Assembly (NCBI GenBank): GCA_947579665.1
Contig: OX388341.1
Coordinates: forward strand, 5,756,752 to 5,820,751
Origin: Sympetrum striolatum
Taxonomy: Eukaryota; Arthropoda; Insecta; Odonata; Libellulidae
Direction of reading: 5' to 3'
DNA length: 64,000 bases
The position numbers and the translations under genes are program-made. Each line of letters begins with the position of its first letter. Within the stretch, counting starts at the first letter, position 1. The notes under the pieces are model-generated. The model worked only from the letters and a program-made list of their open reading frames with translations, was not told the DNA's origin and ran no database searches. Of this stretch, positions 48,772-61,034 are shown piece by piece.

Positions 48772-50024
48772 GATATATTACTGGGAAGTAGCACTCTAAA
48801 ACATTGAGATGACTCACAACTGACGAAGGATTTATTCGCATATTCTTAAATTGTGTCGGTTTAATGACATTATGTTTTAATTATTTGCGTTAATACTTAA
48901 ATATCATTAATTTATGACAAAGTGTTATTCAGAGCTGGGATGTGTGTGGAATCACTGAGTTGCCTTTAATGAAGTTAAGCCGAGGTAGAAATCGTATCTA
49001 ATGTTTTTGCGATTGACAGAATGAAGTAAAATGTATTTATTTTACGTACGTCTCAAATCTCTATTGATCTATATAACGATTTGGCTCAAATATATTCACT
49101 GACTGCTGATTCAGCGATTTAAATTTAAGAGAATGGCATTTATATTTTAATTAGCCTCGGGTTTCTCAATAGTTTTTGCAATAAAATAACAGCCTTGATG
49201 ATGCAAACAAAATCAATCAAAATCTAATAAAGGGAAAATACCTCCTTCTTCAGTATGGTTATATACATTCTAAATTAGTAACAATAAGATATGAACACTT
49301 TTAAGCTATTCTGGATATCAATCAAATGCAGATATAAAAGTTGAAGTTATGCCCAATACTTATGAAATAATATCCATAAATAAAATTATTTTTTCAATTA
49401 GTACAGTATTGCGAGATTGGAATGAGAAGAAAATACTAACAAAAAGGCAGAGTAGTCCCTAATCACTAGCTTGGGATAAAAGAATGTTAAAAATGTCCTT
49501 AAATAAATAGGTTCGGCTAGTTATATGATGTCACAATTTATAACTCTGGTCTGTGCTTCAGATACGATTTAAAGACACGAAAGCGCAACTTTTATTGGGA
49601 AAACATAGTAAGATATATTCAATGAAAATGTAATGTTGAGTGACTACTTTGTGTTCAACGCGGAAAGTTCGCGTTTACTAATATAAATATTCACAAGTAA
49701 TTTCTAACAATAAAGCATCAATAAGTATGTAAACTGTAATAAATGATTGGTTAATAGATTTAGAAAAACGTAAGGAAACTTATGAGTTACAAAGAAGAAT
49801 GAGCTAAAGTGGAACGGTATACGATCTTTAAGTTGGCCAAAGAAGTTCTGTCGTAATTGAGTTCGCTCAAATATCTTTAAATCGGGTTCTAATTAGCTGA
49901 ATCGAACATTCAATTTAGAAACCGTAACTCCTAAATAAGTTACAACGCCTAATAACAATACTGACCATCTTAGAAAAACGTTTGCTTTCAAACGATGATG
50001 CAGAAGGAAATTAAGTATTGTAAA
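48772..50024. other. No recognised gene
   Basis: Uniformly AT-rich. I see no exon pair with good splice sites, no RNA gene and no repeat. Confidence 0.45.
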
Positions 50025-50592
50025 TTTAGTTGGAAATAATGAAAGAAGTAATGAAATTCTCTTTACCATTGAGTTAATCTACGGATAATTAATGCAATAT
50101 TATCTTTTAATTGAAGTGGAAATATTCAGTTAAGAAACCAAGAAATATTACAAAGAGAATAGTTATATAGTTCGACTTGATTTGAGTTTGATAACTCCCT
50201 GAAAATCATCTTATTAGATTTATTGTTATTCAAATTCAGTTAATCACTCCCTGAGTATATATATTGACATGCAAATATATAATTATTTAACAAATATCGT
50301 TTAAAGGACAAAAAATGGGTGAAGATGTTAATACATGAAGTAATCGCTGGATTTTATCAAATGTCTTATCGTGAAGATTACGCCTCTCGTCATTACAGCA
50401 TAAAAATACGTGATTTAGTATCACTCGAAGTACATTTTATTTCATTGGATATAATTCGAGTGTCAGGAATGAGAAAAAATTATAAAATCATTTCAAAATA
50501 GTAGTAATCATCACAATATATTCTATTTTAGTATCCACTGCATTCTTTGATTGTATCTTTCTCCCAGACAAGGTGGTAAATGCACGAAAGAA

Positions 50593-50890
50593 AATAAACA
50601 CATAGTTCTCACAAAAGCGAACGATGAGTTCGCCATGAACTTGAAGAAAAGCGAGGTAAAGAATTGAAGGCCATTGGGAAGTCATTATTGGTCTTATGGC
50701 ATTGTAAGCACGAGCCTACTTCTTTTACTGATACCTCTAAAGTGAAATTTACGGAAAAGGAAATGAAAACGATGCTTGGAACATTCGAAATGAATTGAAG
50801 GACGTTGGAAACCCATTACTGGTCTAAGAATGGTTGTTTACGTGATCATCGCTACTTTTTATAGTGCTTTGGAAGTGAAAGCAACAGTGA
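50593..50890. repeat. Internal ~150-bp direct duplication within the segmental duplication
   Basis: AATTGAAGGCCATTGGGAAG...TTATTGGTCTTA at 50,663 and AATTGAAGGACGTTGGAAAC...TTACTGGTCTAA at 50,795 are followed by matching CTACTTNTTTTA and AAGTGAAA blocks. The same arrangement exists in the copy at 63.0-63.3 kb, so it predates the larger duplication. Confidence 0.65.
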
Positions 50891-51316
50891 AAGGAAGCAA
50901 AATATCAATAGGTATTGGAAAGAGCGAATAAAGCGTAAATGCATTTCCTCGTCTAAATACAGTAAAATAAAGGGAAAGGGTATGTCTGACTATTGCATTA
51001 CTGTACTATACTAATTATTCTCCACTAAATTACATCAAATGACAATTATAAAAAAATAGCAACTTAGTACACAATCGCTCAGATTTTGTTGTAATGCTCT
51101 TATGAAATAGTTTTCTTCCACCCCCAAAACTATTGATCAATAAATCATTTAATTAATAGTCCGTTCGTAAATGGCCCGAAACATTTCAACAATAGGCAAT
51201 TATTCCACAAGTTTTTATAATATAATACACGAAGTGAAAACAAGTCCATCACGTGAGTATATTTTCAAAGTACGCGATTTTCGGGATTGCTATAAAAATA
51301 TATAAATTGTGCTTAC

Positions 51317-51433
51317 CAAAGCTGAAGCTCCAATCCACTGACTTCTAGCATCGAAGGATCTCCAGCACGACTTTCACTTCTAGAAGACGCCAATGAGCAA
51401 TACGCCAGGACAATATCGGTGTTGCCTCCCAAA
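51317..51433 (-). CDS. Candidate minus-strand coding exon, 38 codons
   Basis: Acceptor TTATAATTTTTAATAG and donor AGCTTTG|GTAAGC bracket 117 bases, a length divisible by three. Only one phase is open. It reads LGGNTDIVLAYCSLASSRSE and continues SRAGDPSMLEVSGLELQL. No family is recognised. In the duplicate at 63,677-63,792 the acceptor AG has become TG and one base is missing, so that copy is broken while this one is intact. Confidence 0.35.
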
Positions 51434-51634
51434 CTATTAAAAATTATAAAAACCAAATTAATAAAATATATATGGATTAAAATCAGAATTATATTCTATT
51501 CTAAAGCCATTTAAATGTAAAGCGAAACGAGTAATTTGATAAATACGTATTTCCGTTCATTTGCAACCTTTGACGAAACAATTTGAAATATCTTGTTAGA
51601 TCATTGCACAATATTAAGAAAATAATAACTAATT

Positions 51635-53905
51635 GTAATTATCATTTAAAGACGCCTTAATTAAACTCTTAGACATTGGCTGACGATATTGAAATCATGA
51701 CACGAAACCAAAACTTTAATATCAGTACTAATCCGTACAAAATCGACCAATATTCCTAAAGTGATTAACCTAAATTTAAATTGCAATTAAATCGTAAGAA
51801 ATAAATATGGTTAAGATTATGAAATAATGCCAATTAAATGTAGAATTACGTCGTTAAAGACAACAAGGATCTTAAGAACTATATCAACTTAAACTTCTGA
51901 AAATTCTTCAAAATTGATAAATACCAGAAGAGTATTGTAAACCCATGAAAATGTAAAGTTAAATTAGCAATTATTTGAATATAAATAAATAATAAAATGG
52001 TTACATCAGCGAACAATATTGAGAATAAGTTAAAAAAATAACGACAGCCTAAGGGAATTAATATTACAAAATCGTACAAAATGGAATAGAATACCTGAAA
52101 CGATAAGGGTTAATTTAAATCAAAATTACAATAATTTGAAAAAAATTCGGTTTTGATTATGAGATAATGAATTAAATGTTAAAGATGACAAAGGCACTTT
52201 CATTGCGGAACAGTTAGAACTTCTGAAATTTAAGCCACAGAAACGATTGTAAATACATTTTAGAATGATTAATGTAATCGATTCCTTTGATAAGAATGAA
52301 TCTCTTAAAGTTTCCTTCAACTGCTAATTTCCTTTTAAATTCAAACTAGGATTTCCGTAATGTTTATGCGTGGAACATATGATCTAAACAAAGCCTAAAA
52401 ATTTACAGAAGGACTGATTGGAAAATATATTCAAATAAAACTACGTATTGAACTGTTGATAGATTGCGGAGGAGTGAATTCGAAACGGAAATTTGTATTC
52501 TAGGAAAATTGAAAACTCGTACACTAAAACTGCACTGAATTCGAGTCCTGGCTCTTTCGGAATTTTTTCTCTCGTTTCTTAATTTCAATTTCAATTTGTT
52601 ACTTGTAATGAAAAGGAAGTTGAAATATGCACGACTTTTAACTTTCAAAACAAATTTCCGATGACCACTTGAAATAGCTAGTTGCATACGTACGAAGTAT
52701 CTACTAGAGAAACAATTCAGAAGTTCCCTCCCGATTACGAGAATAAATGCTTAACGATACAAGAATCTAACGTCAAAATCGAACATAATTCCAAAAAAGG
52801 ATCATGCGATATTGATTTGGAAAGTATTTTGGTGAGAAAGAATTATCATTCATATTAGAGGGACATTTCAACTTAATATCATTATAACATTATCATAGAC
52901 GCGAGAAGACCGGTAATACTACTGCGAATGAAAAATAAATACATTTTACGTAGATATAAAGACGATATTAATCTATTCTACTATATTACCCTTCTACTAT
53001 ATTGAGGTAATCAATTCCATAATAAATGAAAAATGAACAACTACGATGCGTTCACAATTTCCGTTAAAATTCAAATCCAATCTTCCCTTGTGTGATGACG
53101 TCATGCACTTACCGAAGTATAAAAATTAACGACAGAACTACTTTAAAAATATTTTATAATCAAAAGGGTCGTATCACTGGGCATAATTTAGGAAAACGGT
53201 AGTTCAGATCTGTATTCATGGTAAATTAAAAATAAATGTGGCAAAGCCGACTTCGAGGCTTTATCGGAATTTTTCTTCCGTTTATTACATTCAAATTCAG
53301 AGTGTAACTCGTACGGTTTTGGATGCAGTTTAAATTTTTATAATCGCTTAAGACGATGAATTACTATCATAGAAGTCATCGTTATCTCAGAAGCAAAACT
53401 ACTACTAAATACCCTTAATACCACGCGATGACACATTTGCACTTATAAGCATAAAAATCCAAAGAAAAGATGTATGCCTTTTACATTCGGGTATTAACTC
53501 GACATAGCAAACCTATAGATTAGATTTCTCGAGAAGAATAGGCGAGAACCAGATTCTCGTCCCGGCGACATTTCTTTCTTACACTCAAACTGTCATAAAA
53601 TGTCCGGAGAACTGTCTAAAATCCCTTTTTACACGCAAACGTGTTTACTTAATTCGCTAATCACCTAATCCTTAACGAGCTTTTAAACCGGAAATTGTAC
53701 TTAACAAATCGTACTAATCAGTTCCGGTGCTTAATAAACAGAATAAGGTCATCTCATTAATTCACCCTGAATTAAAATCAATCACAATTTTATACAAATG
53801 ATACGTCGTTCATTGATATTACACAAGGAACAAACTTAAATTCTATATCAAACTTTAGCAATATTTTCTCAGTAAATACCTAATAAAGTATTTAATAAGA
53901 CTTAC
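51635..53905. other. No recognised gene
   Basis: AT-rich. One minus-strand donor (ACTTCG|GTAAGT, near 53,112) has no good partner. Short open frames here are low-complexity and unsupported. Confidence 0.45.
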
Positions 53906-54051
53906 CATTAACAGGAAATCCTAGGTGAAAACGATGGACGTTGAACATGACAACGAATTTCAAATGTTTTTCAAACACAGGTTGTCAGCACGACCACACT
54001 CGTAGAAGTCTAGGCAGCAACTGACGAAAAAGCCTTCCGCGCAACCGTTAA
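53906..54051 (-). other. Candidate first exon with promoter, minus strand (copy B of module)
   Basis: The donor GTTAATG|GTAAGTC ends the exon at 53,906. An ATG at 53,948 opens MFNVHRFHLGFPVN, leaving one base. Upstream on the minus strand are a CCAAT box (54,069-54,073) and a GC-richer segment (54,000-54,125) in AT-rich surroundings, followed by AT-rich sequence resembling that behind the 44.4-kb promoter-like segment. The exon start is a guess, since no TATA box is evident. It may be an alternative, mostly untranslated first exon. Confidence 0.3.
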
Positions 54052-54068
54052 GCAATACTGCTCTCACC

Positions 54069-54073
54069 TGATT
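54069..54073 (-). promoter_or_regulatory. CCAAT box
   Basis: ATTGG on the plus strand inside ACCTGATTGGTCCAAAT, in the GC-richer segment upstream of the 53.9-kb candidate exon. A similar CATTGGTGG stands at 44,392 upstream of the 44.3-kb candidate. Confidence 0.3.
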
Positions 54074-54728
54074 GGTCCAAATTTAACCGTCTTTCAACTT
54101 GGCCCAGCCCACCAACCGCCATGAAAATTTTCCACTGCTAACGATAGCAATTATGTTTTAACGAATTTATTAAAGTATCATTTTAAATATATAATTAATG
54201 TTTTTCGTCGATTTTAATTATTTCGTTTAAATTTCGCGTAATCGTCGAAGCGCTGGATCGTAAAATATGTTTGCTAATTCTTAATATTATGCTTTCTTAA
54301 AAAAATATCTATTTTTGGGTCTGCATCTTTAAGATTATTAGGTTTTTTATTTTCTAAAATGAAATAACGATTTACTAATTAATGATCTAACCATACATCC
54401 AGAAAGAGAAAAATGTAGCAATCATATCGATGTAATTAATTTACGCACAATTACTAGCAAGATTTTATTGCATGGATACATTTTGAGTTAAAAAAGTAGA
54501 TTGAATGATACAAACGTTGATTTTAACGAATTATGATATATTATAATCGATTACCAACCGGGAAAGTACTATTAACCACTCAATGCCAGGCAACACGAAA
54601 TATTCTAGAATAGGAAGAAATTTGCTCTATGAGAGGTAAATCAGCATGTATGAATAACTCATTGCTAATCTATGAAGTGCATTCACAGCCATTCAAATTA
54701 ATGCAAATACCACTCTCATCGTACTTAC

Positions 54729-54834
54729 ATGACCTCCATCTTGCGTCGATGGTAAATGTAGTTTGATGGAAGGATTCCGAGCTCTTAAGACTGCGATATG
54801 AAATCCATTCACCATGTGTGCTCGTCTCGTTCAT
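54729..54834 (-). CDS. Candidate minus-strand coding exon with ATG
   Basis: From ATG at 54,834 a frame of 35 codons (MNETSTHGEWISYRSLKS, then SESFHQTTFTIDARWRS) runs to an excellent donor GGTCAT|GTAAGTAC. A TATAAAT lies 16-22 bases upstream of the ATG and a short ATG frame (four codons) overlaps just before it. No acceptor is evident upstream, so it would be a first exon. Product unknown. Confidence 0.3.
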
Positions 54835-55741
54835 GGTTGTTTCATCGCCGATTTATAATAGTACACGTGTCCACAATTATTTAAGGAAGTCACTGCTTGT
54901 AGTCAGATCGTCAACATTTGACTAGTCTTCGTTAATTGTTACCACTACTAGGGAAACCAGCCAAGATGGTGTCCTAGTATGCAACTCTCTAACCACGAGT
55001 TAAATAAGGATAATCAATCAACGATGAGAAATGACGAAATTAACATCAAACACTTGGGGATCAACAACTTAACGTCTTTAAACACTACGATCGAAATTCA
55101 AAGCAATTGGTACAGAAATAAGATAAAATATAACAAGGTGTTTATCGGAGCACTAGTTTCAAGTACTTTCACAGTATATTCGCAGTGTTTTTGTATCGAC
55201 AAAAATGGCGGGTTTTTCCACAAAATTTCCGCTACAATTTGATCAATCCATAGATACGTTTTTACGTCGCACTCAATTACACACTCACAGTGAATAAATT
55301 AAGAACGTAAACTATCTTAAGCCCTGTTATCAAACTTATTCCACGAATATGAACACTTATAAGCACTAAAATAGTATTCCAACTCTAGAACGCCATTTCA
55401 GAGTTGCTTTTCACGAAGTGATTACGCACCACACCTTAAGAGAATTCCGATTGTCTTCGAAAAAATGAAGTACGCAAGTCGCGTTTCTAAGGCAGTGAAT
55501 AATGGAGGGAAATAGTTTTGTTTCCTGTTATCAGAGTGCTTACTGCTGAAGTTAAAGGGCTGCGTATTAACATCGCGATTTAAGCGAGGACCTCTGTGAA
55601 ATCTAAAGTCAGAAGGATTTTTAAAAGGTAATTAATTTTCATCTGTGCACAGTTCGTTTGTTGAGAGTTGTCAATGTTGCTTATCCTTCTGGATTTCTTG
55701 ATTGTGAGTGTGAAACATGTGCCACGGAAGAGAATGAGTGT
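54835..55741. other. No recognised gene
   Basis: AT-rich. A plus-strand open frame 54,979-55,242 has an ATG but no splice or family support, and it is asparagine-, serine- and isoleucine-rich as expected for AT-rich noise. Confidence 0.4.
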
Positions 55742-55965
55742 GGAAAACTAGAATAAACAGTTGAAGCTCTCGACCTGATTTACAGTGTTATCCAAAAGTA
55801 AGTGTTTAAAAGTGCGTTATTCTAAATCTGCGATAGAAGAATAGTCAAGATAGAGAACCTCATGATTGATTTATTTCAAGCTGGAACTGTACGAATTGGG
55901 CATCTTTCGTTCACCTTACAATCACAAAATGCAAGATATGAAAGTAAGTACGATGATGATGATGA
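55742..55965 (+). other. Candidate plus-strand first exon, copy B of a duplicated module
   Basis: Counterpart of 46,762-46,990. The donor TATGAAA|GTAAGTAC at 55,944 and the preceding CAAAATGCA are preserved, followed by a short GAT repeat. Conservation of the donor between two otherwise drifting copies supports a spliced transcript, or simply recent common ancestry. Confidence 0.33.
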
Positions 55966-56338
55966 TATATGCTTTGAATTTTATCTTAATCTACATGTAT
56001 GCTAGACTTACGAATCCACTTCGAGGGTTAGCATGGACATAATCACCTAGGCAATGACAGTGATATCGAATTCTTAATACATGTTATTCGGGTTCTCGAT
56101 TATGTTGTAATGTTAACCATGATGCGATTGACAGTACTTTCAAGGGGGGATATTTGATCGGGTGATTAATCTAAAGACACTTAATGACTCTTCATTAAGG
56201 TGTCAAGGATAGTAATGTTTATCGGTAGTGAATGTCAACGAAGAAATCTATCAAAATCACTTCTTCGTTTTTATCATGATAATCACCTTGTGATGCATTT
56301 GAAATAGTATGACCAAACAGAGAATAACCAGCACTTAC

Positions 56339-56512
56339 CTACACATTCTTACTCGGTCCAACTTCTTCCGACGGCGATATTTTTCTACGAGGAACGCAGT
56401 CTCAGAAACACAAAACGAGGAGCTTTGCCCGCCATTTAATCTATGACCAAACTTCAGCTTCTTCGAACACTCGAAAGGCTCTTTCCTTTCACAACTCACA
56501 TTACACTTCAAG
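56339..56512 (-). CDS. Candidate minus-strand exon, cysteine- and lysine-rich frame
   Basis: The donor ATGTGTAG|GTAAGTGC is excellent. Upstream the minus strand is open for about 58 codons, reading CNVSCERKEPFECSKKLKFG, then HRLNGGQSSSFCVSETAFLV and EKYRRRKKLDRVRMC. A possible acceptor CCTCTTGAAG fits phase 0. An ATG (GATTAAATGGCG, near 56,443) in another frame stops after 15 codons. Local GC content is higher than the surroundings. Either a coding exon or a CpG-rich first exon; no family recognised. Confidence 0.33.
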
Positions 56513-57608
56513 AGGACACATAATCCGGATTATAACAATCACATTTTCCTGACGATACGTCACAGTTGTGAATTCACTTCACCTCAGTTGCTGACATTTT
56601 CGCTTTACAGGTACCACGAGACGATCTCATAGCAACTTGTCACACTTTCTAAGACTTTTCGAATCGAAAACAGTTTTTTGACTTACGTAATTGAGGGCTC
56701 TCATTTCGTGGTTTTCGTTATTCCTCTTAAATGGTTGCCGTGTCCATGCTTTTCAAGATGCAAAGGTGTATTACAAATTTCTCGTTAAAAATCTCGCGAC
56801 GAGGAGATAGGAATCATTCAAAAGAAAGAATTCAGCGGTACATTCTGTGTTATCTGACAAAGAGTGAAAACGTGAACAAGAGACTTGACATGCAAGTCCG
56901 TTAGTGTTGTGACAGTGAAGTTTGGAATTTCGATGAAAAAGGTTTGGAGTAAGAATAACCTAAGCTTTGTTTTCAGGGACACTCTTTGAAAACTGTTTAA
57001 AATTACGTTTAGAAGGAGGTGTGGTAGAGTGGATGAAGCAAAATTCCTGAGCCAGCATTAAAATGGAGATCATCAACTGAAGGACATTCGCCAATCTTTT
57101 GGATATCGTACAGAAGAGAGTTCGTAATCTTAAAAACCTTTAGTTTTACGATTATTATAGATCCAAAACATATCTCTCACAAGTGTCGAAATTAATCAAG
57201 TATTAATGTCTGATGTAATGATTTGGAGAGGTGTGCAATTACTTATTTGATTTGTACATTTCAACTTCCAAGATTCTTTTGTTCCGGGACTTTAACAAAA
57301 TCTTAAATATATGCCAATATAATAATATTTTGTGGAAAATATAGAATCAATTTGCACCATTTTCATATCAATTTATACTATTATTTAATGAGTGATATTT
57401 TGTTTGATTATTGTCATTTCGGCCGTCTTGGTTTACTCCGGCGATGAGTAACTTGTTAAAAATATTACACGAAAGAAATAATTATTTGAAACTTTAGTTA
57501 TTTCGTTATTTTTCAATTTAAATTTCGGTTAACTTTTATGGGTAAAAAGTTAAGCGTAATTTTAATTATAGTAAATGAAAATTATATTAACAATTAAGTG
57601 GGCTTGGC
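56513..57608. other. No recognised gene; possible divergent promoter interval
   Basis: It separates a minus-strand exon candidate (56.3-56.5 kb) from a plus-strand promoter-like segment (57.6 kb). No gene is seen inside. Confidence 0.35.
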
Positions 57609-57643
57609 CAATGAGAAGCAGCAGATTAAAATCAGCCAATGGG
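57609..57643 (+). promoter_or_regulatory. Paired CCAAT boxes
   Basis: GGCCAATGAG at 57,607 and AGCCAATGGG at 57,637 stand 30 bases apart in the same orientation, ahead of plus-strand donor-like sites (GAACAG|GTTAAC near 57,796 and the microexon at 57,885). Plausible plus-strand promoter, unproven. Confidence 0.35.
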
Positions 57644-57884
57644 AGAAGGGTATCATTGTTCAAACATGATCAAACGGAAAAATTTTTTAGTTGCTGCAGA
57701 ATTTTCATCGAGGAAGAACGTGTTACAGTTTGTCATTGTAAAACCGTTAATTTTTTGAATTTCTTTGGGCTCGAAACTTAGCTAGTGCGAACAGGTTAAC
57801 GCATTAGGCAAGTTAATTACGGTTCATAGTCAAGTTTTAAAGATTATACGATAAAAATTAAGTAAATTATTTCCATTCGTCTAG

Positions 57885-57920
57885 GTCTAAGAGGTGGTTT
57901 TCCAGGAATTTGATGATAAG
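57885..57920 (+). other. Candidate plus-strand 36-nt exon
   Basis: Acceptor ATTTCCATTCGTCTAG and donor GATGATAAG|GTAAGT bracket 36 bases. A second acceptor inside (GGTTTTCCAG) would leave a 15-base microexon reading EFDDK. One of the phases is open. Confidence 0.35.
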
Positions 57921-59688
57921 GTAAGTTGGAAATATAGCTCATTTCAGTTATGCGAATTGATTATTTGGTTTTCTTCGCGATTATACGTCTTTATATTGTT
58001 TTGAAAAGAAAAGTCAGAATTTAATTTAATGAACGTGCGTTAGACTATCAATAAAAGTAGAATTGATTTTAAATTAGTTCCCTTACTATGTGGAATCATC
58101 ATCATTCGTTAAGTTGAGGAAGTAAACATATTCTTCAAATTTTACGTGTCCTCGTGGAGTTGTTTCCCCTAATGCAAGCAGCAAATAACGAATTGAAATT
58201 TTGGCTGTTAAATTGATTAATTTTATATTTAAAAGAGGAATTCATTGTAATGATCTGCAAGTTAAGTCATGCGTATCTGTCGTCGTTGGATGTCTTTTAT
58301 TTCATATGGTTACGTATGTATATCATAAGAATTTCGTTCAGTTATCTATTTCTTACAATACCATCTATCTTACTATTGTTTATTTAATCGTTTCTTTTGG
58401 TATGCCCCTGTATTTCTGATAATCTCTTGGTAATCATACTTTTTATCAAGTCAGTTCTTAATCGTAATTTAATACTTTATCGTTAAAGATAATCACGTTT
58501 ACAATTGCAACTTATAAATTTTAAAATATTATACTCGATTGTGCGGGGTTATACCCTCTTCTGATATTCGAAGAAAAGACATGAAAAAATATCGATTTGC
58601 ATATCAAATTGCCATTTGGTCTCCCTCTCCAATTGAGCTCATGTTAGTAGCTACTTCCGGAAGAAAACTTGTCCCAATAATGATTTTAAATATCCGATTT
58701 TTACCAACATTTACCGAGGGTTTATGCAAATAATTCCCGAGTTTTTGTAACGGTAAGATTTGAATTTTGAATATGACATCTAAGTCTAGAGTTTGAATAT
58801 CAGGTATTGTTTAGTATTATATCCTTTCTACATAAATCATTCATATCAACTTTATCTAAACAAATCTTGGGTTCAAGATAGCCTTAATTCTTTTCAGTTG
58901 TATTTATTGAGTCTGCAAGTATCAACAATCCTAATTTTTTTCATATTAGAGTAGGATCTATGGTTAAAAGATTTCACGGCATTTCATGTTACATCGTGGC
59001 GTTTACTAACCCCATAAGCCTTTTGTCTCTGCCACGTAATTATTCATAATTACTGCGATCACAATGCTTTTCATTAAATACTTTCTTTCTTCCCATTTTT
59101 ATTGAATTTCGATTTAGTTCATAGTCGTATCCTTGATGTAATCTTCGAGTGATGCTATTGAATTGTATGGTTACTCGCTTTCAGACCTAAGGTTAACATC
59201 TTGTATTCTAAAATATGGTTTTTACACTTACTTTAATTATTTTTAAAATATTAGAACGAGATTAAATAAACAATGTGATAGACGCAAATTTTACACTAAT
59301 ATCTGTGATATTTTAAATGAAAGCAAATATCCTTAAACTATCTTTTTTGTTTATAAATTATTTAGTGAATTTGTACCAAAATCTCGGGAGTTGTTTCGAG
59401 TACGCTCTTATAAGTACTAATTAGATGAATTGAATCACTGCCTTTAAGCGACGTTGATAATTAAAGCCATTACATTACAAACTATTGATTTTCATGTTTA
59501 ATTGAAATAATTTTGGTTTAATAGGTTAATTATTTTTGGCAATTTTTCATTCTTAGTTTTTGCCATCGGCAATTGTAATGATGTTTTGCATCGGAAGTAT
59601 TAGAACTCGCAACTACAAATTTATTCTTGAATATTATCACAGATTTTTATTTTACAGATTTACTCAATGTGTATAATTATTTTCCCAG
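57921..59688. other. No recognised gene
   Basis: AT-rich sequence that would be intron between the plus-strand exon candidates at 57.9 and 59.7 kb. Open frames at 58,201-58,419 and 58,539-58,733 lack any support. Confidence 0.4.
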
Positions 59689-59804
59689 ATAACGGGTGTT
59701 GGAATTCAATATTCCTTCGGAAATTCCTTTTCCCTCCGATGTCTCTTCTGCCTGCGGAAAATTACATTCATCGCAAAACAAAGGATTTCTGAGACCTAAA
59801 GCTG
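59689..59804 (+). other. Candidate plus-strand 116-nt exon
   Basis: Acceptor TATAATTATTTTCCCAG and donor AAAGCTG|GTAAGT are both strong. All three phases carry a stop: one right at the 5' edge followed by an open run RVLEFNIPSEIPFPSDVSSA to the donor, the others near the 3' end. An untranslated or lncRNA exon, or an exon holding the end of a frame, fits better than an internal coding exon. Confidence 0.38.
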
Positions 59805-60950
59805 GTAAGTTGATAATGTTATATATAACACAATAAGGTTATATAAATATAAATTAAATCTGATGTTTAATAATACTAATTAATTTTAATGATGAGAATA
59901 ACCGATAGTATCTTAGTTTTCCTATTTCCATATTCATGAACTATGTTCGAATCAACACTTCTGAATGTCTTGTTAGGAAGTGACACCTGAGATGAGAATT
60001 ACTTATGAAACTGAAATATCACTTTGCATAAGAAATGCACGCAACATTTTGTTTTTAGCAATAAGCTGTTGAACGCATAGTCAAGGAGAAATTTCCCTTC
60101 GTTCAATTTAATCAATTTATTGCTCGCCATGATTAACCTACGGTAAAGTAATGTAGGTAAAATAAATTCAGTGAAATGTAAGAAAGAAAACTGTTAAATG
60201 AACCATTAAAGCAAAATGAATTTCTCCTTAATATTCTAAATCTGTATATAATACCAATTAAGTTTGATACTTCTAGAAGAAAGTCGGCAGATTTTAAGCA
60301 TATATTTTGCATGCGTATTAAAATAAACAAGCTTCGGTTAAAAAATATGTATTTTCTTTAATTCTTAAGAGTCATATCTAAGATAATTTCCCCTCGTTAA
60401 ATAAGAAATTAATTACTTCCGCTTAATTAGTTCCATTATTTTAATCCGATTAAATCAAATTTCGGGCATTTATTTATGCCACTGGTAATAAACGTCTAAC
60501 ATTTTCAAAGCGAATTCCCAAATCTGTAACAAATCAGAATTTGAATTTTACATTCCCCCTTATTTATCTTGAAAGCTATGTCTAGTGTTCATTCACAGTT
60601 AGGGTATGATGGCTCCATAATATTTGGATGCTTTTCAAACAGGGTTGGTAAAAATGAAAACACTTTCCCTTTATCTCCAGCTGTCGTCTTCAGGTCGATG
60701 CCTTTTCCCTTTCGGTAATTACGTATACACTCGGACGCCTTGGAAATACTTTCCCTTGTACTCTGAATTCCGTAATTCGCGGTCAGTGTATGTGTTTGTA
60801 AACAGAAAAGGAAAGTTTACAGGGAAATGGAATTCTCTGAAGGCCAAACGATGTACCGTCTTGACCTTCTGTTGATATCCCTGTTCAATTTTCCTTATCC
60901 AACAGAAAGCCTCTCAGGCTACATCGACCTTCAAACGTTTTCCCGGGAAT
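59805..60950. other. No recognised gene
   Basis: AT-rich. It includes a stray copy of the ~525-bp repeat landmark at 60,467-60,500. From 60,640 to 60,950 the sequence is less AT-rich and contains a TGTTTGTAAACAGAAAAGG segment related to the arms of the hairpin that follows. Confidence 0.4.
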
Positions 60951-61034
60951 CCCTTTCTCTCTTTTGTTTACAAACTCGGTTGCTACTTATATATACATAC
61001 GTAGCAACCGAGATTGTAAACAAAACAGGGAAAG
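60951..61034. repeat. Long hairpin (inverted repeat, ~34-bp arms)
   Basis: Left arm 60,951-60,986 and right arm 61,001-61,034 are inverted copies with three or four mismatches. Both contain TTTGTTTACAA[A/T]CTCGGTTGCTAC or its complement, around a 14-base AT loop. An AT microsatellite follows at 61,037-61,054. It could be a small foldback element or a cruciform-prone site. Confidence 0.75.

Larger units (their letters stand above)
50025..51634 (+). repeat. Segmental duplication, copy 1
   Basis: Aligns in direct orientation with 62,419-64,000 at about 90 % identity with small indels. Homology begins at TTTAGTTGGAAA in both copies, and the match continues to the end of the window. It carries an internal duplication at 50,593-50,890 and a candidate exon at 51,317-51,433. 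Confidence 0.92.

Noticed and set aside
50319..50501. 60-codon plus-strand frame largely shared by the two segmental duplicates
   Set aside because: A 46-base identical run looked striking, but at about 90 % overall identity over 1.6 kb such a run is expected. Copy 2 has an in-frame stop.
55742..55980. GAT trinucleotide run near 55,950 as a regulatory repeat
   Set aside because: Only five or so copies; ordinary microsatellite slippage.
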